From Pyxidicoccus caerfyrddinensis (GTDB lineage: Bacteria > Myxococcota > Myxococcia > Myxococcales > Myxococcaceae), in NCBI RefSeq assembly GCF_010894405.1, contig NZ_JAAIYA010000010.1, positions 402,244 to 466,243 on the forward strand: a DNA stretch of 64,000 nucleotides, written 5' to 3'. A program made the translations under genes and the position numbers. Below are positions 25,496-35,400 of this stretch, piece by piece (position 1 is the first letter of the stretch; every line of letters starts with the position of its first letter). The notes beneath the pieces were generated by a model. It did not search any database and was not told the DNA's origin. It saw only the letters and a program-made list of their open reading frames with translations.

Positions 25496-26317
25496 CTGGC
25501 GCAGCAGCGCCTCCACCGCGGCCTTGCGGCCGGGGCTCAGCCGCAGGCGCGTGTTGTCGCGCAGCACCACCACCCAGCCCTTGTCGACGTCCGGCTCCAG
25601 CTCGCGGATGCGCTCCACGTTGACGAGAGTGGAGCGGTGCACCCGCACGAAGCGGCGCGGGTCCAGCCACTGCTCCACCTGATTCAGCGTCTCGCGCAGC
25701 ATGGGACTGCGGCCGCCCGCGTGCAGCACCACGTAGTTGCCCTCCGCCTCGCACCAGTCCAGCTCCTGCACCGGAAGCAGCAGCACCTTGCCGTTCGTCT
25801 TCACGGCGATGCGCTCGATGTAGCCGCCCTCCGGGGGCGCGGGCACCGTGCGCTCGGGCTCCGGCGCGTGGCCCCGGTGGAGGTCGAGCAGCGCGGACAG
25901 CCGCTCCAGCAGGGCCTTGTCCCGACCCTGGGCCCGCTGCCGCCTCGCGCGCTCCAGCGCCTCCTCGAAGCGCCGGTCGCCAAAGGGCTTGAGCAGGTAG
26001 TCCAGCGCGCTCGCCTCGAAGGCCTTCACCGCGTACCGGTCGAATGCCGTCACGAAGATGACCGGCGGCATCCGCTCCGGCCCCACCTCGCGCAGCACGC
26101 CGAAGCCGTCCACCTCCGGCATCTGCACGTCGAGGAACACGAGGTCCGGCCGCTCGCGGAGGATGACCTCCACGGCCTCGCGTCCTCCCTCGCACTCGCG
26201 CACGGCCGTGACGTCCGGCGCGCGGGCCAGCAGGTGCTTGACGTTGTCGCGCGCCAGCGGCTCGTCATCCACGACCAGCACGCGCCAGCCGGCCTGCTCT
26301 CCATTGCCCTCACGCAC
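25487..26317 (-). CDS. LytTR-family response regulator
   Basis: The 276-residue protein has a receiver domain (residues 12-125; acid pocket VVDDEP, phospho-acceptor Asp63 in LVFLDVQMPE, conserved Lys in LLKPF). A LytTR DNA-binding domain follows (about 170-270, with GNYVVLHAGG, RFVRVHRSTLVNV and the final LSPGRK). Such regulators bind paired imperfect repeats about ten bases apart. Its GTG start overlaps the end of the sensor gene (GTGCGTGA), so the two are co-translated as a LytS/LytR-type pair. Confidence 0.88.
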   Translation of the reverse strand: MREGNGEQAGWRVLVVDDEPLARDNVKHLLARAPDVTAVRECEGGREAVEVILRERPDLVFLDVQMPEVDGFGVLREVGPERMPPVIFVTAFDRYAVKAFEASALDYLLKPFGDRRFEEALERARRQRAQGRDKALLERLSALLDLHRGHAPEPERTVPAPPEGGYIERIAVKTNGKVLLLPVQELDWCEAEGNYVVLHAGGRSPMLRETLNQVEQWLDPRRFVRVHRSTLVNVERIRELEPDVDKGWVVVLRDNTRLRLSPGRKAAVEALLRQSF

Positions 26318-27464
26318 GGCTCCGAACCTCCTCGTCCGTCATGTCCTTACGGGCCTCCACGAAGGGCAATTCGACGCGCGCGAGCACGCCTCCCTCCGGC
26401 AGGTCCTCCAGCGTCAGACCATAGGGTGAGCCATAGCGCTGGCGGATTCGGTCTCGCGTGTTGGCCACGCCGATGCCCGTGCCCCCTGCCCCACCCGCCC
26501 GGAGCCCCGGGCCGTCATCGCGCACCTCCAGCCGCAGCACGTCTCCGGCGCGCACGCTGCGCACGAGGATGTGGCCCCGGCCGGCGCGGCGCGCGGTGCC
26601 GTGCTTGATGGCGTTCTCCACCAGCGGCTGGAGGATGAGCGACGGCACTCGAGCGCGCAGCGTCCCGGGCTCGGGCTCCAGGCGCACCTCCAGGCGACCG
26701 CCGAACCGGAGCTGCTCGATGCCCAGATAGCGCCGCACCAATTCCAGCTCCTCCTCCAGCGGCACCTCGTGGTCGCCGCGCCCCTCCAGGCTCGCGCGCA
26801 GCAGATGGCCCAGCTCCACCAGTGCCTCCACCGCTTCCGGGTTGCGCTGCTGGCGCACCAGGCCCGTGACGGCGTTGAGCGTGTTGAAGAGGAAGTGCGG
26901 GTCGAGCTGCGCGCGCAGGGCCCGCAGCCGGGTCTCCGCGAGCTGCACCGCGAGGCGTGACTCCGCGAGCTCCCGCTCTCGCGCGCGCCTCGCGGCCCGG
27001 AGCGCGACCCAGGCGGCGAGGAAGAGCAGGTACTCGAAGTAGCCTATCGCGCCGCGCGCCAGGAGCAGGTCTCGCAGGCCCGCGAGAAAGGACACGCCGC
27101 GCGCGCTCCACTGCTGGAGCACGGCCATGGCGGGCGCGAGGAGCAACACGTGGAGCTGCGCGAAGCCCGCGCCCGCCACCAGCAACACGCCCAGGCGGCG
27201 CCCCAGCTCTGGCCCCTCCAGCGGCACGCGCTGGAAGACGGCCAGGACCAGCGGGCCCAGGAGCGCCCAGGCGCTGTAGGGCACCAGCTCCAGGGCCAGC
27301 TTGAAGAAGAAGTCGCGCGGCTCATGCGCATACGCGCGCAAGGCATGTGGCAGCGCGCCCAGGGTGCCCGCCGCCATGCCGAGCGCCCACACCTTCAGCG
27401 TCGCGGGCCACCGCGCCGGGCGTTCCGGGGCATCCACCGTCTCCCATGCGCCGCCGTGGCTCAT
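26310..27464 (-). CDS. LytS-type membrane sensor histidine kinase
   Basis: The roughly 385-residue kinase has four hydrophobic helices in its first 170 residues. A coiled coil (ARRARERELAESRLA) and a His_kinase domain with acceptor motif LDPHFLFNTLNA follow. The HATPase has N-box LVENAIKHG and G-box DDGPGLRAGGAGGTGIG. It forms an operon with the LytTR regulator, overlapping it by eight bases. The starts ATG 27464 and GTG 27476 are both possible. The signal it senses is unknown. Confidence 0.85.
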   Translation of the reverse strand: MSHGGAWETVDAPERPARWPATLKVWALGMAAGTLGALPHALRAYAHEPRDFFFKLALELVPYSAWALLGPLVLAVFQRVPLEGPELGRRLGVLLVAGAGFAQLHVLLLAPAMAVLQQWSARGVSFLAGLRDLLLARGAIGYFEYLLFLAAWVALRAARRARERELAESRLAVQLAETRLRALRAQLDPHFLFNTLNAVTGLVRQQRNPEAVEALVELGHLLRASLEGRGDHEVPLEEELELVRRYLGIEQLRFGGRLEVRLEPEPGTLRARVPSLILQPLVENAIKHGTARRAGRGHILVRSVRAGDVLRLEVRDDGPGLRAGGAGGTGIGVANTRDRIRQRYGSPYGLTLEDLPEGGVLARVELPFVEARKDMTDEEVRSRA

Positions 27465-27562
27465 GACCTCTCGCACCCTCGAAGGCCCCAGCGTAGCGGA
27501 CGAACCGCCCCGCGCGGCGTTCTCAGGAAGGGGGCCCCCCTGAGCTATGCTCTCGCGGCGCT

Positions 27563-28852
27563 GTGACTACCGGTTCCCTGGGCTCCGAGCCCGACGACGA
27601 CCCACCTGCCCCGCCCACGCCTCCGTCCCGCGTGCGAGGAGGCACGCTGTACGTGGAGGAAGAGGACGTCCCGGAACCGTCGCCAGGCCACCGGGCCGCT
27701 CGCGGACTCCGTCCCTCCACGGTGCTCACCGCGTTGCTGGTCGCGGCGGGGCTGGCACTGCCCGGAGTCGGCGCCTTCCTCCTGCGTCCTGAACCCGTGA
27801 CACCGACGGCGCCGGGGCCGAGCAGTCCCGGTGCCACCGAAGCGTCGCAAGCGCCGCGCGCGCCATCCATCCCCCAAGGCCCCGGTGCCACCGGCGAGTC
27901 TCCGGCTCCGCTCGCGGCCGCCACTCCAGGCAGCTCCGGCACCACCAGCAGGCCTCCGGCTCCGCTCGCGCCCGCTCGCCCCCACAGCGTCAGCGCCACC
28001 AGCGCTTCGCCGGCTCCCCGCGCGGCCACCTCCACCCAACGACAGGACCTGGCCCGGCTCGACACACCCCGCACGGGGCACGCGAGCGAGCTGGTGCCCA
28101 CCCACGACTTCCAGGAGGCCGAGCTGCGCGCCCTGCTCGACGACCCGCACCAGCCCGCCGAGGAGCGCTCGGCGGTGGCGCTGGAGCTGATCGACGGCTA
28201 CCTCATCCGGAGCCGCCCGCGCTCGCTGGCGCGGGAGGCGGAGCGCATCTTCCGGATGGACCTGCCCCGCTACCTCGGGCGTCTCCCCGCCGAGCAGGCC
28301 GGGTGGCAGTGGATGAATGCCCTGGGCACGCTGGGCCACCACGCGAAGGTGCCCGAGGTGGGCGAAGCCTTCCTCCGGCGCTTCCCGGACAGCCCCCTGG
28401 CTCCCGCCGTCGACAGCCTCGCGAGGTCCACCGCGATGAGGGTCGCCTCCGAGCAGCGCGAACGGCGGGAGCTGGAGGACTCGCTGCGCGAACTGGACGA
28501 GAAACTGGCGAAGGAGCGCGCCCGACTCGAGAGCCGGGGCGAGCCCACCACACGGGTGAGCTGGGAGCTCGCCCGCGAGCGCTGCGACAGGCCGGCGCAT
28601 GAGCGACTCCATGATGTCTCCGTCGTGATGTGTCGTTCCTTCCTCGACGCCTGGGCCCCCGGAGAGACCCGGGAGGAGCGCCTCGCGGTGCGAAAGGCCC
28701 GGGAGGCGGAGATCATCGCCCTCGTCGGACTCCGCCGATACACCGAGGCCCGCGAGCGACTGGCCGCGTTCCGCGCCGCCGACCCTGAGGGCGAGCGGCA
28801 GACCATCGCCAGCGCCATCGTGGCCACCATCCCTTCCGGCGCGGAGGAGTGA
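27563..28852 (+). CDS. Single-TM protein with long Pro/Ala/Ser linker and helical C-terminus, unknown function
   Basis: The 429-residue protein begins with an acidic/Pro-rich segment of about 45 residues, then one transmembrane helix (about 52-75). A Pro/Ala/Ser/Gly linker of about 80 residues with loose internal repeats follows, then a helical domain of about 260 residues with TPR-like spacing (EAERIFRMDLPRYLG, VPEVGEAFLRRFPDSPLAP). The N-terminus is probably cytoplasmic and the linker and C-domain periplasmic. The GTG start is assumed; no ATG is available. It is divergent from the LytS gene and may share its control region. I do not recognise the family. Confidence 0.55.
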   Translation: MTTGSLGSEPDDDPPAPPTPPSRVRGGTLYVEEEDVPEPSPGHRAARGLRPSTVLTALLVAAGLALPGVGAFLLRPEPVTPTAPGPSSPGATEASQAPRAPSIPQGPGATGESPAPLAAATPGSSGTTSRPPAPLAPARPHSVSATSASPAPRAATSTQRQDLARLDTPRTGHASELVPTHDFQEAELRALLDDPHQPAEERSAVALELIDGYLIRSRPRSLAREAERIFRMDLPRYLGRLPAEQAGWQWMNALGTLGHHAKVPEVGEAFLRRFPDSPLAPAVDSLARSTAMRVASEQRERRELEDSLRELDEKLAKERARLESRGEPTTRVSWELARERCDRPAHERLHDVSVVMCRSFLDAWAPGETREERLAVRKAREAEIIALVGLRRYTEARERLAAFRAADPEGERQTIASAIVATIPSGAEE

Positions 28853-28890
28853 CGGCGCGGCGGGCCCGTGCTTCCAGGCCCGCCGCGCCG
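28853..28890. terminator. Bidirectional GC-rich terminator hairpin between convergent genes
   Basis: A perfect 14-bp stem (28853-28866 with 28877-28890) with a ten-base loop lies directly after the stop at 28852 and before the stop of the convergent gene at 28899. No T-run follows, which is common in very GC-rich genomes. Confidence 0.65.
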
Positions 28891-28898
28891 CGCTTCCA

Positions 28899-30755
28899 CT
28901 ACGGCTTCGGGAGCTTCGTCACGAAGCCGTCCGGGTCTCCCATCACCGTGTTGCCGTCGAGGGAGCCGCTGGTGAAGCCCCCGACGTACAGGTTCCCGGT
29001 CGCGTCAACCGTCACCCCGGTGCCGTACGTCACCACGTCCGCGCCATTGAGCCGCGCCGCGTCCTGCTGGACGACCCACTGCCGGTTGCCGGCCGTGTCG
29101 TACCTCGCGACGAAGTTGTGCGCCGCCGTCGTGCTGGCGCCCGCAGCGTTGCCGACATCACCGGCGCCGCTGCCCGACAGGTACACGCCGCTGGCATCGA
29201 TGAAGAGCCCCATGGACCAGGAACCGCCGCCCGCACCACTGAGCTCCCGCGTCCACTGCTTCACGCCGGCCGGGTCATACTTCGTCATGAAGGCATCCGA
29301 GCCGGACGTCGGGTTCGGGTTGCCGTCCAGGCCGCCCCCGCTGTAGCCCGAGACGTAGATGCTGCCCGCCGGGTCCACCGCCGAGCCATACAGCCACACG
29401 TCCGTCGAAGGCGACCCGAGCTGCCGCGTCCACTGCTTCACGCCGGCGCCGTTGTACTTCACGACGAACAGGTCCTGCGCTCCCATGCGCACGTTCCCGT
29501 CGAGCGCCCCCGCCGTCCAGCCGGACACGTAGACATTCCCCGCGCCATCCGCGGAAACGCGCCGCCCGTTCGTCCGCGTGCTCGCCGCGCCCACCTTCCG
29601 CGTCCACAGCCGGTTGCCGGCGGCGTCGTACTTCGCCACGAAGGCGTCCGACGTGCCGATGGCGGGATTGCCGTCCAGGGCGCCCTCCACCGTGCCGGCG
29701 ATGAGGACGTTGTCCAGGCCGTCCACTGCCACGCCATAACCCTCCGTGCTGGAGCCCGCGTTCCCGAGCTGCCGGGTCCACTGCTTTACGCCGGTGTAGC
29801 GGTACTTCGTCAGCAGCGCCTCCCGGAAGCCCGTCGTCGGGGTTCCATCGACGGAGCCGTCCACGAAACCGCCCACATAGATGTCCTCCCACGTCGAATT
29901 GTGCGCGACGCCGTAGCCCAGGGCGATGCCACCGGGCGCGCCAATCTGCGCCGACCAGAGCTTCGCTCCGTTCCAGTCCCGCGCCTGGAGGAAGCCATCC
30001 AGCAGGCCGACGAGCGGGGCGCCATCCAGCCCTGGCTGCGTCATGCCCGTGATGTACGTGCGCCCGGCCGGGTCCCCGGTGAGGTCATGCACGCGCGTGA
30101 AGCCCCCCGGCGAGCCGGTGGTCCGCGTCCACAGGGCCTGCTTCGCCGGATACGTCGACGTGGTGCAGTTGAGCAGCTCCAGCTTGCCAATGGACGCCAC
30201 GACGATGCCGGAGCGCGTGTCGTTGTCGTCCGTGATGTTCAGCTTGTAGCGGGTGTACGCGCCGGGAGACGCCACCGCGAACTCGCGCCGCTCGAAGCCC
30301 GCCCAGTTGACCTGGTTCGTCCGGGTATCCAGCACCACCCAGGCGGAGCCGTTCCAGCCCTCGAACGTCCACTGCTTGGGCGCCCGCGTGGTGATGGAGC
30401 CGTTGGTGTAGGTGATGGCGTAGCGCTGGATGGTCTTCGCCCCGTTGAACCACTGGTAGCCAATCCACGCCGGCGTCTGGTTCTCCAAGGAGAGCCACAT
30501 GGAGTTGGTGCCGTCGAACGCCTGCCAGGCCTCGTACGACGTGCTGAAGACCCCGGAGCGCGACACGAGGCCAGAGGGCGTGGAGGCCCCCGTCATGACA
30601 GGAACCATGTTCTCACACGCCAGCGCCTGCTCCTGGCTGCGCGGCGCGCCCGTGGCCTCGGGGGACGGGGACGACTCACCCCCGCAGCCCGGCGCGGACA
30701 CCAGCACCAGCGCGGACGACAGAAAGATGCTTCGGATGGACTTCGGGATTCTCAC
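28899..30755 (-). CDS. Lipoprotein with discoidin (F5/8 type C) domain and SBBP-type beta-propeller repeats
   Basis: The 618-residue protein has a signal peptide ending in the lipobox VSAPGC. A galactose-binding/discoidin-like domain follows (about residues 50-195; WLSLENQTPAWIGYQWFNG, IQRYAITYTNG). Then come six to seven repeats of about 60 residues of the SBBP type, each with 'D..GN.Y..G.T.G.LDGN....G..D.FV.KYD..G...W', folding as a beta-propeller. It is probably on the outer membrane or cell surface, with the discoidin domain binding carbohydrate. The GTG start follows GAGGAGG at 5-6 bases. Such proteins are numerous in myxobacteria and their roles are unknown. Confidence 0.78.
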   Translation of the reverse strand: MRIPKSIRSIFLSSALVLVSAPGCGGESSPSPEATGAPRSQEQALACENMVPVMTGASTPSGLVSRSGVFSTSYEAWQAFDGTNSMWLSLENQTPAWIGYQWFNGAKTIQRYAITYTNGSITTRAPKQWTFEGWNGSAWVVLDTRTNQVNWAGFERREFAVASPGAYTRYKLNITDDNDTRSGIVVASIGKLELLNCTTSTYPAKQALWTRTTGSPGGFTRVHDLTGDPAGRTYITGMTQPGLDGAPLVGLLDGFLQARDWNGAKLWSAQIGAPGGIALGYGVAHNSTWEDIYVGGFVDGSVDGTPTTGFREALLTKYRYTGVKQWTRQLGNAGSSTEGYGVAVDGLDNVLIAGTVEGALDGNPAIGTSDAFVAKYDAAGNRLWTRKVGAASTRTNGRRVSADGAGNVYVSGWTAGALDGNVRMGAQDLFVVKYNGAGVKQWTRQLGSPSTDVWLYGSAVDPAGSIYVSGYSGGGLDGNPNPTSGSDAFMTKYDPAGVKQWTRELSGAGGGSWSMGLFIDASGVYLSGSGAGDVGNAAGASTTAAHNFVARYDTAGNRQWVVQQDAARLNGADVVTYGTGVTVDATGNLYVGGFTSGSLDGNTVMGDPDGFVTKLPKP

Positions 30756-31055
30756 AATGCCTCCTCGGAGTCCGTGCGTGAATGCACGGAAACAGCCGAG
30801 GACTTACCGGCGCCTGCCCATACGCCCGGTATCAATGTGATGAAACCGCCGGACCCAGGGACGAAGCCGTCCCCAGAGGGGACGAAGCCCTGACGCCGCG
30901 CCGCGTCTTGACCGGCAGGGCGTCCCGGGCGGATAGCCTGTCTGCCCGGACCTGAATGCTGATTCATATCTCACGCGCCCTCTCAAGGGGCGGCACCCTC
31001 CCCGGCACGGTGCATGCCCCTTGCTCCATGACCCGTTAGGTCCCTTAATCCCCCT
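30756..31055. other. 300-bp intergenic region between divergent lipoprotein and MFS genes
   Basis: No gene is visible here. It contains an 11-bp direct repeat, GGGACGAAGCC, at 30858-30868 and 30879-30889, with GTCCCCAGAG between. Promoters for both flanking genes must lie here, but no convincing -35/-10 pair or sigma54 site could be assigned by eye. Confidence 0.5.
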
Positions 31056-32324
31056 ATGAAATTCCTGAGAGATCTCCGCTCGGTCCTGAACCTGACCGTC
31101 GTGGTCGCCGGGCTTGGGTACTTCGTCGACCTCTTCGACATCACGCTGTTCGGCGTGGTGCGCCGCGCGTCGCTCATCGACCTCGGCATCACGGACCCGG
31201 CGGAGATCCTCCAGAAGGGCCTGCTCATCTACAACGCGCAGATGGTGGGCATGATGTTCGGCGGGCTCATCTGGGGCGTGATTGGCGACAAGCGCGGGCG
31301 CCTCTCGGTGATGTTCGGCTCCATCCTCCTGTACTCGTTCGCCAACCTGGCCAACGCGTTCGTCTGGGACGTAAACGGCTACGCCATCTGCCGCTTCCTC
31401 GGCGGCGTGGGCCTCGCGGGCGAGCTGGGCGCGGCCATCACCCTGGTCGCCGAGTCCCTGCCGAAGGACAAGCGCGGCCTGGGCACCACCGTCGTCGCCA
31501 CGCTGGGCATGCTCGGCATCGTCGCCGCCGCCTTCCTCGGCCAGCACCTGAGCTGGAAGACGGCCTACATCTCCGGCGGCCTGATGGGCCTCGCGCTGCT
31601 GTTCACGCGCTTCAAGGTCTCCGAGTCGGAGCTGTTCACCAAGAAGATGGACCCGTCGCGCGCCAACCCCTTCCTCCTCCTGCAGGGCGGGCGCTTCCTC
31701 AAGTACATCTGCTGCATCCTCATCGGCGTGCCCATCTACTTCACCACGGGCATCCTCTTCACCTTCGCCCCGGAGCTGACGGCGGGCCTGGGCGTGCAGG
31801 GCACGGTGACGGCCGGCAACGCCATCCTCTACGGCTCCATCGGCCTGACGATTGGCGACCTGCTCGCGGGCGTCTTCAGCCAGTGGCTCAAGAGCCGCAA
31901 GCGCGCGGTGGCCCTCAACCTCACCGCGGGCTTCGCGCTGATGCTCCTCTACGGGCTCGTCCCCGGGCTCACCAGCACCATGGTGTACGTCCTCAGCTTC
32001 TTCATGGGCATCACCGTGGGCTACTGGGCGGTGCTGGTGACGATGGCGGCCGAGCAGTTCGGCACCAACATCCGCGCCACCGTGGCGACGACGGTGCCCA
32101 ACTTCGTGCGCGGCTCGGCGGCGCTCGCGGCCAGCGGCTTCGCCTGGCTCAAGGGCCTGGAGGGCCTCACCGTGGCGAACGCGGCCCTCATCGTCGGCAG
32201 CCTCTGCTTCGGCCTCGCGCTCCTCGCGCTGCTGCGCATCGAGGAGACCTTCCACCGCGACCTCGACTACGAGGAGACGGCCGGCAGCCCGCAGGCCGCC
32301 GCCCAGTCGCACTCCAGCACCTGA
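31056..32324 (+). CDS. Major facilitator superfamily transporter
   Basis: The 422-residue membrane protein has about twelve helices. The MFS signature between helices 2 and 3 is GGLIWGVIGDKRGRLSVMFG, and the helix-4 pattern CRFLGGVGLAGELGA resembles the metabolite:H+ symporter/sugar porter branch. The C-terminal tail is polar (ETAGSPQAAAQSHSST). The substrate is not predictable. A weak AGG is the only ribosome-binding-like element before the ATG. It precedes pyruvate carboxylase by 152 bp on the same strand and may import an organic acid, but this is only inferred from position. Confidence 0.85.
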   Translation: MKFLRDLRSVLNLTVVVAGLGYFVDLFDITLFGVVRRASLIDLGITDPAEILQKGLLIYNAQMVGMMFGGLIWGVIGDKRGRLSVMFGSILLYSFANLANAFVWDVNGYAICRFLGGVGLAGELGAAITLVAESLPKDKRGLGTTVVATLGMLGIVAAAFLGQHLSWKTAYISGGLMGLALLFTRFKVSESELFTKKMDPSRANPFLLLQGGRFLKYICCILIGVPIYFTTGILFTFAPELTAGLGVQGTVTAGNAILYGSIGLTIGDLLAGVFSQWLKSRKRAVALNLTAGFALMLLYGLVPGLTSTMVYVLSFFMGITVGYWAVLVTMAAEQFGTNIRATVATTVPNFVRGSAALAASGFAWLKGLEGLTVANAALIVGSLCFGLALLALLRIEETFHRDLDYEETAGSPQAAAQSHSST

Positions 32325-32332
32325 CGCGGGCC

Positions 32333-32348
32333 GGGCACGCGGGTGCCC
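32333..32348 (+). terminator. Possible weak terminator after the MFS gene
   Basis: A six-bp perfect stem, GGGCAC/GTGCCC with loop GCGG, lies eight bases after the MFS stop and is followed by TTGCG. It is short and could be chance in this GC content. Confidence 0.3.
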
Positions 32349-32476
32349 TTGCGTCCGATATCCGCCTGCCGCGCGCGCACCGTCCGGGCCGGCAGTCGAG
32401 GAGCACCGCCCTAAAAGCGACGTTCCGTCCCGGGGCGGTTGCGCCCGGGAGTGGGGAGTGACTAACAGCGCGCTAT

Positions 32477-35400
32477 ATGGCCCTCCCTCCCCTGAAGCCC
32501 ATCCAGAAGGTGCTGTGCGCCAACCGCGGTGAGATTGCCATCCGCGTGTTCCGTGCCTGCAACGAGCTGGGCATCCGCACCGTCGCCATCTACAGCGATG
32601 AGGACCGCACCCACGAGCACCGCCACAAGGCGGACGAGGCGTACCTCGTGGGCCGCGGCAAGCGCCCGGTGGAGGCGTACCTCGGCATCGACGAGATTCT
32701 CGACGTGGCCCAGAAGGCCGGCGTGGACGCCATCCACCCGGGCTACGGCTTCCTCTCGGAGAACGCCGACTTCGCCGAGGCGTGTGAGCGCCGGGGCATC
32801 CGCTTCATCGGCCCGCGCTCGCCGGTGGTGCGGACCATGGGTGACAAGGTGGCCGCCAAGGCGCTCGCCCAGAAGGTGGGCGTGCCGGTGGTGCCCGGCG
32901 TCACGCTGGAGGGCGACGACGCCCGGGTGCTGGGGCAGGCCCGCGCCTTCTTCACCCAGCACGGCGGCCCCGTCCTGGTGAAGGCCGCGCACGGCGGCGG
33001 CGGCCGCGGCATGCGCGTGGTGCGCGAGGAGAAGGAACTGGAGGCGGCGCTCGCCTCCGCGCGCTCGGAGGCGAAGAGCGCCTTCGGCTCGGCGGCGGTG
33101 TTCCTGGAGAAGTTCCTGGAGCGCGTGCGCCACATCGAGGTGCAGCTGCTGGGAGACCTCCACGGCAACCTGGTGCACCTGCACGAGCGCGACTGCTCGG
33201 TGCAGCGGCGCCACCAGAAGGTCATCGAGATTGCCCCCGCGCCCAACCTGTCCCCGGCGCTGCGCTCCGCCATCTGCGCCGCGGCGGTGCGGCTGGGACG
33301 CGAGGCGGGCTACTCCAGCGCGGGCACGGCCGAGTTCCTCGTCGCTGGCGACACGTTCTACTTCATCGAGTGCAACGCGCGGCTCCAGGTGGAGCACACC
33401 GTCACCGAGCAGGTGACGGGCGTGGACCTGGTGCAGAGCCAGATTCGCATCGCGGAAGGCTACCGGCTGGACTCGCCGGAGGTGGGCATCCCCTCGCAGG
33501 AGGCCATCGTCCCGCGTGGCTACGCGGTGCAATTGCGCGTCACCACCGAGGACCCGGCGAACAACTTCATGCCGGACGCGGGCGTCATCACCGCGTGGCG
33601 CGCTGCCCACGGCTTCGGCATCCGGCTGGACGGCTCCAACGGCTACACCCAGGCGCATATCTCGCCGTACTACGACTCCATGCTGGTGAAGGTCATCGCC
33701 TACGCGCCCACGTTCCAGGGCGCGGTGATGAAGGGCCAGCGCGCGCTGCGCGAGTTCCGCATCCGCGGCGTGAAGACGAACCTGCCCTTCCTGGAGAACG
33801 TGCTGCACCACCCCGCCTTCCAGAAGGGCGAGACGTACACCCGCTTCATCGACGAGACGCCGGAGCTCTTCCAGCTCGCGCCCCGGAGGGACCGCGCCAG
33901 CAAGCTCCTGAACTACCTGGGTGACGTCATCGTCAACGGCCACCCCACCATCAAGAAGCACCAGCGGCTCAAGCCCACGCAGTTCCTGGAGCCGCGCCTG
34001 CCGGTGACGCCGTCCGGGCCGGTGCCGCGCGGCACCGCGCAGATTCTCGCGGAGAAGGGCCCCCGGGGCCTCGCCGAGTGGGTGCTGGCCCAGAAGCGCG
34101 TGCTGCTCACCGACACCACCATGCGCGACGCGCACCAGTCCCTGCTGGCCACGCGCATGCGCACACAGGACATCCTGCGCGTGGCCCCGGCCACCGCGCA
34201 TCTGGCGTCGGACCTCTTCAGCCTGGAGAGCTGGGGCGGCGCGACGTTCGACACCGCCTACCGCTTCCTCAACGAGGACCCGTGGGCCCGCCTGCGCGCG
34301 CTCAAGGCCGCGGCCCCCAACCTGCTCCTCCAGATGCTCCTGCGCGGCGCCAACGCCGTGGGCTACACCAGCTACCCGGACAACGTGGTGGAGGCCTTCA
34401 TCGACGAGGCGGCCGAGGCGGGCGTGGACGTCTTCCGCATCTTCGACAGCCTCAATGACCTGGGCAGCATGGAGGTCTCCATCCGCCGCGTGCTCAAGAC
34501 GGGCAAGGTGGCGGAGGTGGCCATCTGCTACACGGGCGACGTCGCCAACCCCAAGCGCAAGCAGTACACGCTGGACTACTACGCGGACCTCGCGAAGCGC
34601 ATCGAGGACTCGGGCGCGCACTTCCTGTGCATCAAGGACATGGCGGGCCTCCTACGCCCGCGCGCCGCGGCCATGCTGATGGACAGGCTGCGCGAGGTGA
34701 CGCGCCTGCCCATCCACCTGCACATGCACGACACGGCGGGCAACGGCATCGCCAGCTACCTGGAGGCGATTGAACACGGCGTGCACATCGTCGACGTGGC
34801 GCTCGGCAGCATGGCGGGGCTCACCAGCCAGCCCAGCCTGAACGCGCTGGTCAGCGCCCTGCGCGGCCACCCGCGCGAGACGGGGCTGGCCAATGCGCGC
34901 CTGCAGCCGCTGGCCAACTACTGGGAGGACGTGCGCGAGTACTACGCCCCCTTCGAGAGCGGCCTCAAGAGCACGACGAGCGAGGTCTACTACCACGAGA
35001 TTCCGGGGGGCCAGTACTCCAACCTCCGGCCCCAGGTGGCGGAGATGGGCCTGCTGGGCCGGTGGAACGACGTGAAGGACGCCTTCGCGCTCGTCAACGC
35101 GCTGGTGGGGGACATCCCCAAGGTGACGCCGTCGTCGAAGATGGTGGGCGACTTCGCCATCTTCCTGCTGAAGAACGACCTGGCCGTGCGCGGCGCGGAC
35201 ATGGGCGACAGCGTGGCGCTCACCCGCGCGAAGCTCATCGCCGAGGCGCCGCGCCTGGACTTCCCCTCCAGCGTGGTGGGCTACTTCCGCGGCGAATTGG
35301 GCCAGCCGCCCAACGGCTTCCCGGAAGACTTGCGCGCCGCGGTGCTCAAGGGCCTGCCGCGCGTGGAGGGCCGGCCGTCCTCCAGCATGCCGCCGCTGGA

